64,000 nt of DNA from Lachnospiraceae bacterium (lineage in GTDB: Bacteria > Bacillota > Clostridia > Lachnospirales > Lachnospiraceae): positions 108,114 to 172,113 of the forward strand of contig JAAUZJ010000017.1 in the NCBI GenBank assembly GCA_014804695.1, in the 5' to 3' direction. Positions 26,860 to 34,779 of the stretch are shown one piece after another. Made by a program: the position numbers and the translations under genes. How positions within the stretch are numbered: the stretch's first letter is position 1; each line of letters starts with the position of its first letter. Under the pieces are notes generated by a model, which was not told where the DNA came from, did not search any database, and saw only the letters and a list, made by a program, of their open reading frames with translations.

Positions 26860-27802
26860 GTGGCTGTTTCCTCCTGCGAATTAGGATTCGGGCATATGTC
26901 TCTTTTCCGTTAATTTTAAATCTATGTCCATAATGCGGATTATCTTCCACATATCTGTCTAACCCTACAATCTCAAATTGTTCTGGATTATGCTTACATA
27001 GAAAAGTAATAGGCACTCCCATTATCCCCTCATAATCAAACGGTATTTCAGATACTTTGCTAACATTTATAGCATTATATTCATCATATTGGGGAAAAGA
27101 CATTTCATCATAATTCCTATACAATATCAAACTTTCATGCCTTTTCTCAATATCCAGATTCGTAAACCAGCAGATATTGCCCATGCTCCTATACTTAATC
27201 CCATTTTCTTCACGATACCTCGTCGCTCTTGGTTTGTAGTAATCAGGTACAACAAACTCCATATCGCCGCTGTGATAACCTAACCATAGCTTATTATCCT
27301 TTAACAAAGGAAATATCTCTTTATATGTTACGTTATTCTGACTTCCTATTACCAGAAAACTCTTTCTATGTTCCAGAAGCAATGCTATATATTCCCGAAA
27401 CAAAGAAAATGGGGGATTTGTGACTACTATATCCGCGCTGTCCATAATCTCCATGCACTCTGGGCTTCTGAAATCCCCGTTCTGCACTAATGGCGTCTTT
27501 ACAATATCCTGCTTATCAACCCTGCCGTCTTCATTTTCATCACGTATTAGTTCCAGCTTGTATGATGGTTTGCTGTCCTCATAATGTGTTGCAATCAGTT
27601 TTTTAAGACCTAAAAACTCAAAATTCAACTCAAAATATTTCCAAAAGTTACTTGCTTCAGGGTCGTCACAATTACAGAAAACGACTTTATCCCTAAAATG
27701 CTCTTTATAGTGCTTTAGTTCTTTCTCTATATCCGACATTTTAGTATAAAATTCATCTTCCTTAGCAATACTTGCCTTATTCAACGCTCCGTTTTTCGCC
27801 AT
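26849..27802 (-). CDS. EcoRI-type adenine-specific DNA methyltransferase
   Basis: 317 residues from ATG at 27802 (TGGAGG, 5 bp spacing). Starts MAKNGALNKASIAKEDEFYT, then CNCDDPEASNFWKYF and catalytic VVTNPPFSLFREY near residue 130. These are landmarks of the EcoRI methylase family, which makes N6-methyladenine. No EcoRI-like endonuclease gene is adjacent; the only nuclease is the overlapping DUF262-HNH gene. A GTATAC palindrome overlaps its probable promoter (TTGAAT ... TGTATA). Confidence 0.9.
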   Translation of the reverse strand: MAKNGALNKASIAKEDEFYTKMSDIEKELKHYKEHFRDKVVFCNCDDPEASNFWKYFELNFEFLGLKKLIATHYEDSKPSYKLELIRDENEDGRVDKQDIVKTPLVQNGDFRSPECMEIMDSADIVVTNPPFSLFREYIALLLEHRKSFLVIGSQNNVTYKEIFPLLKDNKLWLGYHSGDMEFVVPDYYKPRATRYREENGIKYRSMGNICWFTNLDIEKRHESLILYRNYDEMSFPQYDEYNAINVSKVSEIPFDYEGIMGVPITFLCKHNPEQFEIVGLDRYVEDNPHYGHRFKINGKETYARILIRRRKQPHEN

Positions 27803-27864
27803 GTTTTCCTCCAGATGAAAACATAACCTATCCCCCAAAAACTTTCACTTTTGGAATATTGGAA

Positions 27865-27883
27865 GAAAAGTATACATTTTTTC
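27865..27883. promoter_or_regulatory. GTATAC-centred palindrome A at the methylase promoter
   Basis: GAAAA-GTATAC-ATTTTTTC. It lies about 65 bp upstream of the methylase start and overlaps a possible -10 (TGTATA, minus strand) that has TTGAAT upstream. A second copy in inverted orientation lies at 27991-28008. Confidence 0.4.
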
Positions 27884-27990
27884 GGATAATCAATATTCAA
27901 TTATTTTTGTGGAAATTGGCAAAGATTTTTGCGGATATTTTGGCTTTTTTGTGATATAATGGTGTAAATAATTTTTATGTAACAAAATCT

Positions 27991-28008
27991 GAAAATGTAT
28001 ACTTTTTC
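27991..28008. promoter_or_regulatory. GTATAC-centred palindrome B after the recombinase gene
   Basis: GAAAAT-GTATAC-TTTTTC, just past the 3' end of the serine recombinase gene and about 110 bp from copy A. Could be a paired operator or a recombinase core site; not decided by sequence alone. Confidence 0.35.
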
Positions 28009-28027
28009 AGAAAAAATACAAATCTGT

Positions 28028-28636
28028 TTAAGTGGACTTTTCATACTTTATAGCCTTGCAATAAAAGGTCTTGGCGGACATATTACATCGCCGTCCGGCT
28101 TCTTCCATGCTTATTTTTCCAGCACGCCAGTCTTTATGCACCTGATAAAAATTATCAGGGATCGGCAACGGCGGTCTGCCAAACTTTACACCTTTCGCCT
28201 TTGCTGCAGCTATGCCTTCTGCCTGCCTTTGTCTGATATTAGTCCTCTCGTTTTCCGCTACAAAACTTAACAGCGCAAGCACGATATCGCTTATGAACGT
28301 ACCTAACAGGTTCTTTTCCCTGCGCGTGTCAAGGATCGGCATATCAATCACAACTATATCTGCCTTGTGTTCTTTCGTGATGATACGCCATTGCTCGTTC
28401 AGGTCTGTATAATTCCTGCCTAACCGGTCAATCGACTTTACATACAGCACAGAATGGTCATCAAGCTTCCGCAGAAGTTTTTTGTACTGTGGTCTGACAA
28501 AATCTTTTCCGGAGAGTTTATCCATGAAAATGTTCTTTTCAGGCACTCCCATCTCCAAAAGTGCTATCCTCTGCCTGTCCTCATTCTGCTCTCTTGACGA
28601 CACTCTCATGTAGCCGTAAATTTTTGTTTCTTCCAT
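28028..28636 (-). CDS. Serine recombinase (resolvase/invertase family)
   Basis: 202 residues from ATG at 28636 behind GGAGG. The catalytic domain has YGYMRVSSREQNEDRQ (Ser at about residue 13) and VKSIDRLGRNYTDL, with a long E helix and the RQRQAEGIAAAKAKG motif. The C-terminus is a short HTH (MSAKTFYCKAIKY). Length is that of small resolvases/invertases rather than large serine integrases. It lies within the bracketed cassette, so it could resolve or shuffle it. Dyad sequences upstream (28659-28712) resemble a res site. Confidence 0.92.
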   Translation of the reverse strand: MEETKIYGYMRVSSREQNEDRQRIALLEMGVPEKNIFMDKLSGKDFVRPQYKKLLRKLDDHSVLYVKSIDRLGRNYTDLNEQWRIITKEHKADIVVIDMPILDTRREKNLLGTFISDIVLALLSFVAENERTNIRQRQAEGIAAAKAKGVKFGRPPLPIPDNFYQVHKDWRAGKISMEEAGRRCNMSAKTFYCKAIKYEKST

Positions 28637-28658
28637 AATACACCTCCACAAAAATACC

Positions 28659-28712
28659 CATTGTGCAATATCAATGAGTTATATTTAGCCACATATAAAA
28701 TATAGTATATGT
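28659..28712. other. Dyad sequences upstream of the recombinase gene, possible res site
   Basis: CATTG ... CAATG (28659-28676) and ACATATA ... TATATGT (28691-28712), AT-rich inverted repeats of resolvase-subsite size immediately upstream of the gene, where res sites normally lie. Inference from position. Confidence 0.35.
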
Positions 28713-28757
28713 CATATTTTCCTGCTAATTACTATTTGAATTGATACGCCTCATTTC

Positions 28758-28892
28758 ACTTGTGGTCACAATGTCCACAAGTCGTTTAGTAACGCAAAAA
28801 AGGCAGATACGTAACCGTTCTGGTCTTATATCTGCCTTTTCGCTGTATTTTTTTGAAATTTATCCGAACTTGTGGACACTGTGACTACAGGT
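28758..28892. repeat. Duplicated ~134-bp block, copy B: palindrome, terminator, inverted palindrome
   Basis: Palindrome copy 9 (28758-28782) and inverted copy 10 (28868-28892, two changes) flank the same AAGGCAGATA stem-loop with a minus-strand T-run. It acts as terminator for the replication gene ending at 28899. Same orientation as block A, so the two are direct repeats bracketing 25002-28757. Confidence 0.85.
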
Positions 28893-28898
28893 TGACTT

Positions 28899-30071
28899 TT
28901 ATGTAATCCCTTTATCCTGCCATCCGCCGCCGTACATATCGTGGTTGACCTCTTGCTGGTAATAATGTTTCATAGTCGCAGGCGCATTGAACAAGGTAGT
29001 AATCATGTATGCCTTGACATTGGTTATCTTAACAGTCGTGTTCTGCATACAGTCGATGACATACTGCAGATGGGAACTGTTCAGCGCAAGGAACCTTGCC
29101 TTTACCAGTTCATACGGATAGACTTCACCGCCGATCCGTACAGCATCATGCTTTATGCACACTATCTCATAGATTATTTCGTAAAGTTCATGATACAACT
29201 CCCTGTCATGGTAATCGTTATTGCTCATGAAATCGTCATATTCAATGTTTTCTTTTATCTGCTCTATGTATTCGGACAGTACACTTTCACTGTCTGCCCT
29301 ATCAATCACATCAATCCTATCAATCCCACCATTCCCATTCTCACTCTGTTGGGATGGATTGATATGATAGGAGTAATCTCTGATAGTATTCTCCTGTGTA
29401 TTCTCTGTATTAGTCCCGCCGTTTTGGGATACAGGTGTATCCCGTTTGGGATAGAGGGTGTGTACATTTTGGGATACCCCTGTGTCAAAATCTTGTAAGA
29501 CCTGTATCCCGTTTTGTATACCCCTCCCTCCGAAATTTTCCATAGGGGTATCCGGTTTTGTAGGGAGGCTCCCTCCCGTTTTGTCACCAGTACCCGCCGG
29601 GCATGGCTTTTTCTTCTTATCCATGCCCGGTTCTTCATCCGGATAAGTTAGTTCATACAGTTTTGCGGGAATAAGTTCTAAATACATGACGTTATTTGAT
29701 ACAAGTCCATCACCATAGGAAACAATGCGGAAGTAACGCTTTATGACTTCTAATTCCTCCAGTCTGTCGATTGCAGTCTTGACTGTTTTCTTGGATTCCC
29801 CGAAAAGGTCAGCATAGTATTGATAGCTCTGCCGCAGGATATCCTCTGAAAATCTCTTTTTCCAGCCTAAAACCTGTCCTGTGGACTGGTCGCGCACTTC
29901 GGTCGGGCGATACCAGTACACAACGTCAGAAAGAATGGCGATTGCCAGAAGATAAGGCTTTCCGTTTTCTTTCTGTACAGTCTTATACCAGATGGTCGGA
30001 ACGATGTTTCCTGTGATATTCAAAGTTCCCATTGCATCCACAATCGGATTGCCACTTGTCAGATATCCCAT
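28899..30071 (-). CDS. Replication initiator-like protein (HTH N-terminus, DUF6017-type C-terminus)
   Basis: About 390 residues from ATG at 30071, which overlaps the parB stop as TGATG. The N-terminal winged-helix part (LLAIAILSDVVYWY, GWKKRFSEDILRQSYQYYADL, KKTVKTAIDRLEELEVI) resembles plasmid/ICE replication initiators and DnaD-type proteins. A polar linker (190-265) is followed by a C-terminal domain (YELVKARFLALNSSHLQYVI, ITNVKAYMITTLFNAP) like the DUF6017 tails in Tn1549-type elements. Probably starts autonomous replication of the excised circle, partitioned by ParAB. Confidence 0.75.
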   Translation of the reverse strand: MGYLTSGNPIVDAMGTLNITGNIVPTIWYKTVQKENGKPYLLAIAILSDVVYWYRPTEVRDQSTGQVLGWKKRFSEDILRQSYQYYADLFGESKKTVKTAIDRLEELEVIKRYFRIVSYGDGLVSNNVMYLELIPAKLYELTYPDEEPGMDKKKKPCPAGTGDKTGGSLPTKPDTPMENFGGRGIQNGIQVLQDFDTGVSQNVHTLYPKRDTPVSQNGGTNTENTQENTIRDYSYHINPSQQSENGNGGIDRIDVIDRADSESVLSEYIEQIKENIEYDDFMSNNDYHDRELYHELYEIIYEIVCIKHDAVRIGGEVYPYELVKARFLALNSSHLQYVIDCMQNTTVKITNVKAYMITTLFNAPATMKHYYQQEVNHDMYGGGWQDKGIT

Positions 30072-30967
30072 CAGCGCACCGTCCTTTCCCCTTTCCACTT
30101 TTCAAGCAGATCCAAAATAATCTTCTCTATATCCTCATTGCTGTAATCGCCCTCAAAGTATTGATTGATCTTATCGGCTTTTATAGTTACTTTACGCTCT
30201 TTGGGCTTTTCTTCAGAAAGGATCATATTCACCATTGCAGACGTCAATTCATCGTTTTTGCCATACTCTTTGAGTTTGGCTGACTGTGAGGTAGTTATAC
30301 TGATGCTGTTTTCTTCCAGCAAGTCAGATACCCATTTCTGTGCTTCACTATCAAGGAATGAGATATCCAGGCCCTGCATAAAGCCTAATTTCTTCATATC
30401 CACCATAGCAAGCAGTTCATCCGACAGGCGTGACAGCCAGATGTATCTCTGGACTGTCTTTGCGCTCTCTCCGGACTCTTCGCCCATTTCTTCAATGGTT
30501 CTGCCTCCCGCCTTTTTTCCCTGATGCTTCAGGGCTTCGTATTTCATCCGATAGGCTCTTGCCTTTTCGCTTGGAAGAATATCTTCCCGCTGGATATTTG
30601 AATCAACCATGATAATCGTAGCTTCGTCGTCAGAATAGTTACGGACTACTATCGGCATCGTTTCTTTTCCCGCAAGTCCGGAAGCGTGTTTTCTGCGGTG
30701 TCCGGCTATGATTTCATAGCCGCCGCCTTTTCTTGGTCTTGCAATCCCTGGTACAAGTACGCCATACTGCCGGATGCTCTCGACTGTTTCTTCCATCTTT
30801 TCATCATCCACTACACGGAATGGATGATCATTAAAATCATGTAAATCGCCTAACGACGCTTCTATGATATGTTCCGCTGCGTTTTCGCTTCCAGATGCCT
30901 TAAACAGTGCATCATAACCACTCAGTTTGATATTTCCTACCACGCCTTTATTTGCCGTTTTAGCCAT
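30071..30967 (-). CDS. parB: ParB/RepB/Spo0J family partition protein
   Basis: 298 residues. ParB N-domain with GGYEIIAGHRRKHASGLAG near residue 90 and VDSNIQREDILPSEKARAY near 125, then an HTH (TIEEMGEESGESAKTVQRYI) and a C-terminal dimer region. Overlaps parA by 8 bp (ATGGCTAA). The palindromes at 20.8-28.9 kb are candidates for its binding site. Confidence 0.92.
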   Translation of the reverse strand: MAKTANKGVVGNIKLSGYDALFKASGSENAAEHIIEASLGDLHDFNDHPFRVVDDEKMEETVESIRQYGVLVPGIARPRKGGGYEIIAGHRRKHASGLAGKETMPIVVRNYSDDEATIIMVDSNIQREDILPSEKARAYRMKYEALKHQGKKAGGRTIEEMGEESGESAKTVQRYIWLSRLSDELLAMVDMKKLGFMQGLDISFLDSEAQKWVSDLLEENSISITTSQSAKLKEYGKNDELTSAMVNMILSEEKPKERKVTIKADKINQYFEGDYSNEDIEKIILDLLEKWKGERTVR

Positions 30968-31760
30968 TAGCCAGCACCTCCCCCGTCAGTCCCTCATATG
31001 CTGCCGTTACTTTACCTTTCGGATCGTGTTTATAAATGCTGATTCCGACTGCTGATATTTCCGCCGCCCTGACGGAAATGGGGATGGTATTTTCAAAGAT
31101 TCTGACACTATTTCCGTATGTTTCTATCAAAAGGTTACTAATATCCTTTGCATAGTTCGTCCGGCTATCCACCATTGTCATTAAAATACCCTCTATTTCC
31201 AATTTAGGGTTGATTTGACGCTTTACCCTGCCGATTGTCCTAATAAGCTGTTCTAATCCCTTAATAGGCAGATATGCGGCTTGTACTGGTATCAGAACTG
31301 AATCGGCACAGGCAAGAGCGTTAATGGTTATCATGCCAAGTGACGGTGTGCAGTCTATCAATATGTAGTCATACTCCTTTGATACACAGCCCACATACCC
31401 TCTTAAAACTGTTTCCCGGCTTATTACATTCACAAGCGATACCTCTATACCGGACAGTTCTATATTTGCCGGAAGCAGGTCAACGCCCTCATCGTGATGA
31501 AGTATCCCTTCAGATGGTTTCGGAAAATCCTCACTTACGATTTGATTCATTATGGTCGCAAGTGTCACTTCCAGCTTGTCCGGCTCCGTATATCCAAGAC
31601 TTGCCGTAAGGGAACCCTGTGCATCCGCATCAATGAGCAATACTTTCTTTCCCTGTTTTGCAAGTCCTATTCCTAAATTTCCTGTTGTAGTAGTCTTGCC
31701 GACTCCGCCTTTCTGATTTGCAATCGCGATTACTTTACATTCATTCCTCATATCAGACAT
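30960..31760 (-). CDS. parA: ParA/Soj family partition ATPase
   Basis: 266 residues, GGAGG upstream. Deviant Walker A KGGVGKTTTTGNLG (residues 17-30), DADAQGSLTASLG, and Walker B region YILIDCTPSLGM. Chromosomal/ICE-type ParA without an N-terminal HTH. First gene of the parA-parB-replication operon, which suggests the circular form is actively maintained. Confidence 0.95.
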   Translation of the reverse strand: MSDMRNECKVIAIANQKGGVGKTTTTGNLGIGLAKQGKKVLLIDADAQGSLTASLGYTEPDKLEVTLATIMNQIVSEDFPKPSEGILHHDEGVDLLPANIELSGIEVSLVNVISRETVLRGYVGCVSKEYDYILIDCTPSLGMITINALACADSVLIPVQAAYLPIKGLEQLIRTIGRVKRQINPKLEIEGILMTMVDSRTNYAKDISNLLIETYGNSVRIFENTIPISVRAAEISAVGISIYKHDPKGKVTAAYEGLTGEVLANG

Positions 31761-31776
31761 AACTTTTTCCTCCAGT

Positions 31777-31944
31777 CTATTTTCTATTTTTCTCTATATT
31801 TGCATATACACGAAAATATTTATTTGTACCTTTATTGGCAAATGGCTCGGAAACGGACAACACTGTGATTCTTCTATCCCTTTCAATGATTTTTTTAAAC
31901 CACTTTAAATCTTTTGTTGTTCCTTGAAGCCGTATTTTCAGCAT
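31777..31944 (-). CDS. DUF3970-like small protein
   Basis: 55 residues, too short for a 60-residue ORF cutoff. ATG at 31944 behind GGAGG with 6 bp spacing, stop TAG at 31777. The sequence MLKIRLQGTTKDLKWFKKII ... PFANKGTNKYFRVYA matches the small DUF3970 type (RLxGT, KxLKWF, NKGTNKYYRVY). It lies 17 bp upstream of parA, same operon. Function unknown. Confidence 0.75.
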   Translation of the reverse strand: MLKIRLQGTTKDLKWFKKIIERDRRITVLSVSEPFANKGTNKYFRVYANIEKNRK

Positions 31945-31958
31945 CTAAATCCTCCATT

Positions 31959-32414
31959 CTAATTACAGTATTCCGGATAGCGGATTCTGACTGCTTCCCA
32001 AAAATAAGGGGCGTAGCTGCAGCAGAATAAATCCTCTACCGTATAATGTTTGTACTCATCAAGCTGCTCTTTTGCTTTATCATAATGAAATACGCTTATT
32101 GCTCTGTTGCAGTATAAATTGAGCGCCAACCGCACGACTTTTGCACTCCCGCTGGTTATCCAGCCTTCATAGAGACAGTCTGGGTTTACACTGTCTGTCT
32201 CAAAGTTATAAATCTGTCCTACATTGTTTCTTGTGTCCGCGCTGATTCCGAGACAGTATATCAATGCCCTGTGGTATACATCCTGTACCTTGCACTTTGG
32301 CAGATACATTTGATAAAATTTTTCGTGTTCCTTGTCCTTAAAAGTTATGTCCTTTACTTTATGCTCTACGAGCCTAATTGGGTAAATGTTTGCGCTTGTC
32401 GCTGTGTTTTCCAT
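31959..32414 (-). CDS. DUF6075-like ICE protein
   Basis: About 151 residues from ATG at 32414 (AAAGGAGG upstream); the long in-frame extension to 32537 crosses a terminator hairpin and is unlikely. Contains DKEHEKFYQMYLPKCKVQDVYHRALIYCLGIS and FETDSVNPDCLYEGWITSGS, as in small proteins at the leading end of Clostridia ICEs. Followed 14 bp later by the DUF3970 gene. Function unknown. Confidence 0.65.
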   Translation of the reverse strand: MENTATSANIYPIRLVEHKVKDITFKDKEHEKFYQMYLPKCKVQDVYHRALIYCLGISADTRNNVGQIYNFETDSVNPDCLYEGWITSGSAKVVRLALNLYCNRAISVFHYDKAKEQLDEYKHYTVEDLFCCSYAPYFWEAVRIRYPEYCN

Positions 32415-32465
32415 AATCCATGACCTCCTTTTTGATTTTCTTTTTTCTTTTGCCTGACCATAACA

Positions 32466-32505
32466 CAAAAGGACACTTCCAAACTCATAATTGGAAAGTG
32501 TCCTT
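32466..32505 (-). terminator. Hairpin terminator between lysS and the ICE leading genes
   Basis: On the minus strand the stem AAGGACACTTTCCAA / TTTGGAAGTGTCCTT is followed by TTTTGTG. It would stop lysS read-through into the element. Confidence 0.7.
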
Positions 32506-32569
32506 GAAGTACAAAATATTAAAATTGAACGTCGCACAAAACGTATTATTAAGTATTATTCCGTATTAT

Positions 32570-32632
32570 GCGTAGCAAATTTGTAGTAAATTTGTAGTAA
32601 ATTATAACTCAAAATCGCTGAAACCCTTGATT
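32570..32632. other. Probable ICE attachment-site end next to the lysS stop
   Basis: Three direct repeats close to TTTGTAGTAAA (32571-32602, the first as GTAGCAAA) look like arm-type binding sites of a tyrosine integrase. They are followed by AATCGCTGAAACCCTTGATT right after the lysS stop codon, where element-type gene order gives way to chromosomal genes. The matching copy at the far end is outside the window. Confidence 0.5.
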
Positions 32633-34165
32633 TTACTGGTTTTCTTTACCCAAAGTTTTCATCGTCGGGAACAACAAAACATCCCTGATCGCCGGTGAAT
32701 CCGTCAGCAACATGACAAGCCTGTCTATGCCGTATCCGATTCCGCCTGTAGGCGGCATACCGATTTCCAATGCGTTAAGGAAGTCCTCGTCAGTATGGTT
32801 GGCTTCCTCATCTCCGGCTGCGAAAGCCTCCTCCTGAGCTTTGAAACGCTCCCTTTGGTCAATGGGATCATTAAGCTCGGAATACGCATTACACATCTCG
32901 CGGCATGTGATAAAAAGTTCAAAACGCTCTACATACTCCGGATCATCAGGTTTTTTCTTAGTAAGCGGTGAAATTTCTATGGGGTGGTCCATAATAAATG
33001 TCGGCTGAACCAAATGTTCTTCCACAAACTCTTCAAAAAACAGGTTCAATATATCGCCTTTCTTATGCCTGTCTTCATAGTGTACGCCTTTTTCATCTGC
33101 GACCTTTTTCGCTTCGGCCGTATCTTTAATCGTATTAAAATCCACGCCTGAGTATTGCTTAACTGCATCTATCATAGTCATTCTGGCAAAAGGTTTTCCC
33201 AAATCAATTTCTACGCCGCCGTATGAAATCAGGGTAGTTCCACATACTTCTTTAGCAACATGGCGGAACATATTTTCTGTTAGATCCATCATACCGTTAT
33301 AATCAGTGTATGCCTGATACAGCTCCATCAATGTGAATTCCGGATTATGTCTGGTGTCCAAACCTTCGTTTCTGAAAACTCGTCCGATTTCATAAACTCT
33401 TTCCAGCCCGCCTACAATAAGGCGTTTTAAGTATAATTCCAGTGAAATACGAAGTTTCACGTCTTCATCGAGTGCATTATAGTGAGTTTCAAAAGGTCTT
33501 GCGGCTGCGCCTCCGGCGTTGGATACTAACATCGGCGTTTCAACCTCTAAGAAACCTTGTCCATCCAAATAGCGTCTTATCGAGCTGATGATTTTAGAAC
33601 GCATTACAAAGGTTTTCTTCACTTCCTCGTTCATAATGAGGTCTGTGTATCTTTGTCTGTAACGAATATCCGTATTTACCAGTCCGTGATACTTTTCAGG
33701 AAGAATTTGAAGGCTCTTTGATAAAAGGGTTACTTTGGAGGCATGGATGGAAATCTCTCCGGTTTTGGTCTTGAATACTTCGCCTTCAATGCCCACAATA
33801 TCGCCAACATCATATTTCTTGAAATCAGCATATGGTTCTTCGCCAACGCTGTCTCTTGCTACATAGGATTGGATATTTCCCTCTAAATCCTGTACATTGC
33901 AAAAAGAAGCCTTTCCCATAACGCGCTTAGACATAATACGCCCTGCGATTGATACGTTCTGCCCTTCCATAGCATCAAAGTTGTCCTTAATTTCCTGGCT
34001 ATGATGAGTTACATCATATTTAGTTATAACAAAAGGGTCTTTGCCATTATCCTGCAGAGTTGCAAGCTTCTCACGTCTTACCTTTAAAAGCTGGTTAATA
34101 TCCTGAACCTGTTCATTCTTCTGATTCTGCTGTTGTCCATTATTTTGATTCTGCTGTTCTGACAT
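32633..34165 (-). CDS. lysS: Lysyl-tRNA synthetase, class II
   Basis: 510 residues. A Gln/Asn-rich N-terminal extension (1-28), OB-fold anticodon-binding domain (ISKRV..GKASF, about 70-150), then class II motifs: motif 2 FRNEGLDTRHNPEFTLME and motif 3 GIGYGIDRLVMLL. Charges tRNA-Lys. Downstream of greA by 33 bp, probably one operon. The 3' end borders the ICE. Confidence 0.97.
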   Translation of the reverse strand: MSEQQNQNNGQQQNQKNEQVQDINQLLKVRREKLATLQDNGKDPFVITKYDVTHHSQEIKDNFDAMEGQNVSIAGRIMSKRVMGKASFCNVQDLEGNIQSYVARDSVGEEPYADFKKYDVGDIVGIEGEVFKTKTGEISIHASKVTLLSKSLQILPEKYHGLVNTDIRYRQRYTDLIMNEEVKKTFVMRSKIISSIRRYLDGQGFLEVETPMLVSNAGGAAARPFETHYNALDEDVKLRISLELYLKRLIVGGLERVYEIGRVFRNEGLDTRHNPEFTLMELYQAYTDYNGMMDLTENMFRHVAKEVCGTTLISYGGVEIDLGKPFARMTMIDAVKQYSGVDFNTIKDTAEAKKVADEKGVHYEDRHKKGDILNLFFEEFVEEHLVQPTFIMDHPIEISPLTKKKPDDPEYVERFELFITCREMCNAYSELNDPIDQRERFKAQEEAFAAGDEEANHTDEDFLNALEIGMPPTGGIGYGIDRLVMLLTDSPAIRDVLLFPTMKTLGKENQ

Positions 34166-34198
34166 AATAGATGTTTCCTTTCAATCCGATAGTACATA

Positions 34199-34681
34199 TT
34201 AATTAGATCTCTGAATCTGTAATACCTTATATTGCAGTACGCCTGCCTGTGTTTCTACCTCAACTACATCGCCTATTTTACTGCCCATTAAAGCCTTACC
34301 TACCGGAGATTCATTGGAAATCTTACCTTTTAAGCTGTTGGCTTCGGTGGAGCCTACGATTTTATACTCCAATTCTTCGGCATATTCCATGTCCAGAATA
34401 GTTACCTGACACCCAATGTTGATTTTGTCTAAATCAACTTCATCTTCAACAACTACCTCGGCATTTTTAAGAATCTTCTCCAATTCTTCAATCCTTGCTT
34501 CGATGTCGCGCTGTTCATCTTTTGCTGCATCATACTCTGCATTTTCAGACAGGTCTCCCTGTTCTCTGGCTTCTTTGATCTTCTGTGCCACTTCCTGACG
34601 TTTTACAACTTTCAGCTCATGCAGCTCGTCTTCATATTTTCTTAAACCTTCATAAGTTAAAATATTCTTTTTTTCTTCCAT
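34199..34681 (-). CDS. greA: Transcription elongation factor GreA
   Basis: 160 residues. An N-terminal antiparallel coiled coil (KRQEVAQKIKEAREQGDLSE, NAEYDAAKDEQ with the acidic tip) and a C-terminal FKBP-like domain (ISNESPVGKALMG). Rescues backtracked RNA polymerase by stimulating transcript cleavage. A TATAAT hexamer on the minus strand at 34757-34752 may be its promoter. Confidence 0.97.
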   Translation of the reverse strand: MEEKKNILTYEGLRKYEDELHELKVVKRQEVAQKIKEAREQGDLSENAEYDAAKDEQRDIEARIEELEKILKNAEVVVEDEVDLDKINIGCQVTILDMEYAEELEYKIVGSTEANSLKGKISNESPVGKALMGSKIGDVVEVETQAGVLQYKVLQIQRSN

Positions 34682-34779
34682 GACAATCTGTCCTTTCCTG
34701 CCCTTATTTTCTATTTTTCTTATGTTAAACTCTAGAAGTCATAATTTTGACATTATAAATCTAATACTTCACATTTGCC

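Noticed and set aside
27955..27960. TATAAT on the plus strand as a promoter
   Set aside because: No acceptable -35 at 16-18 bp and only antisense sequence of the recombinase gene downstream.
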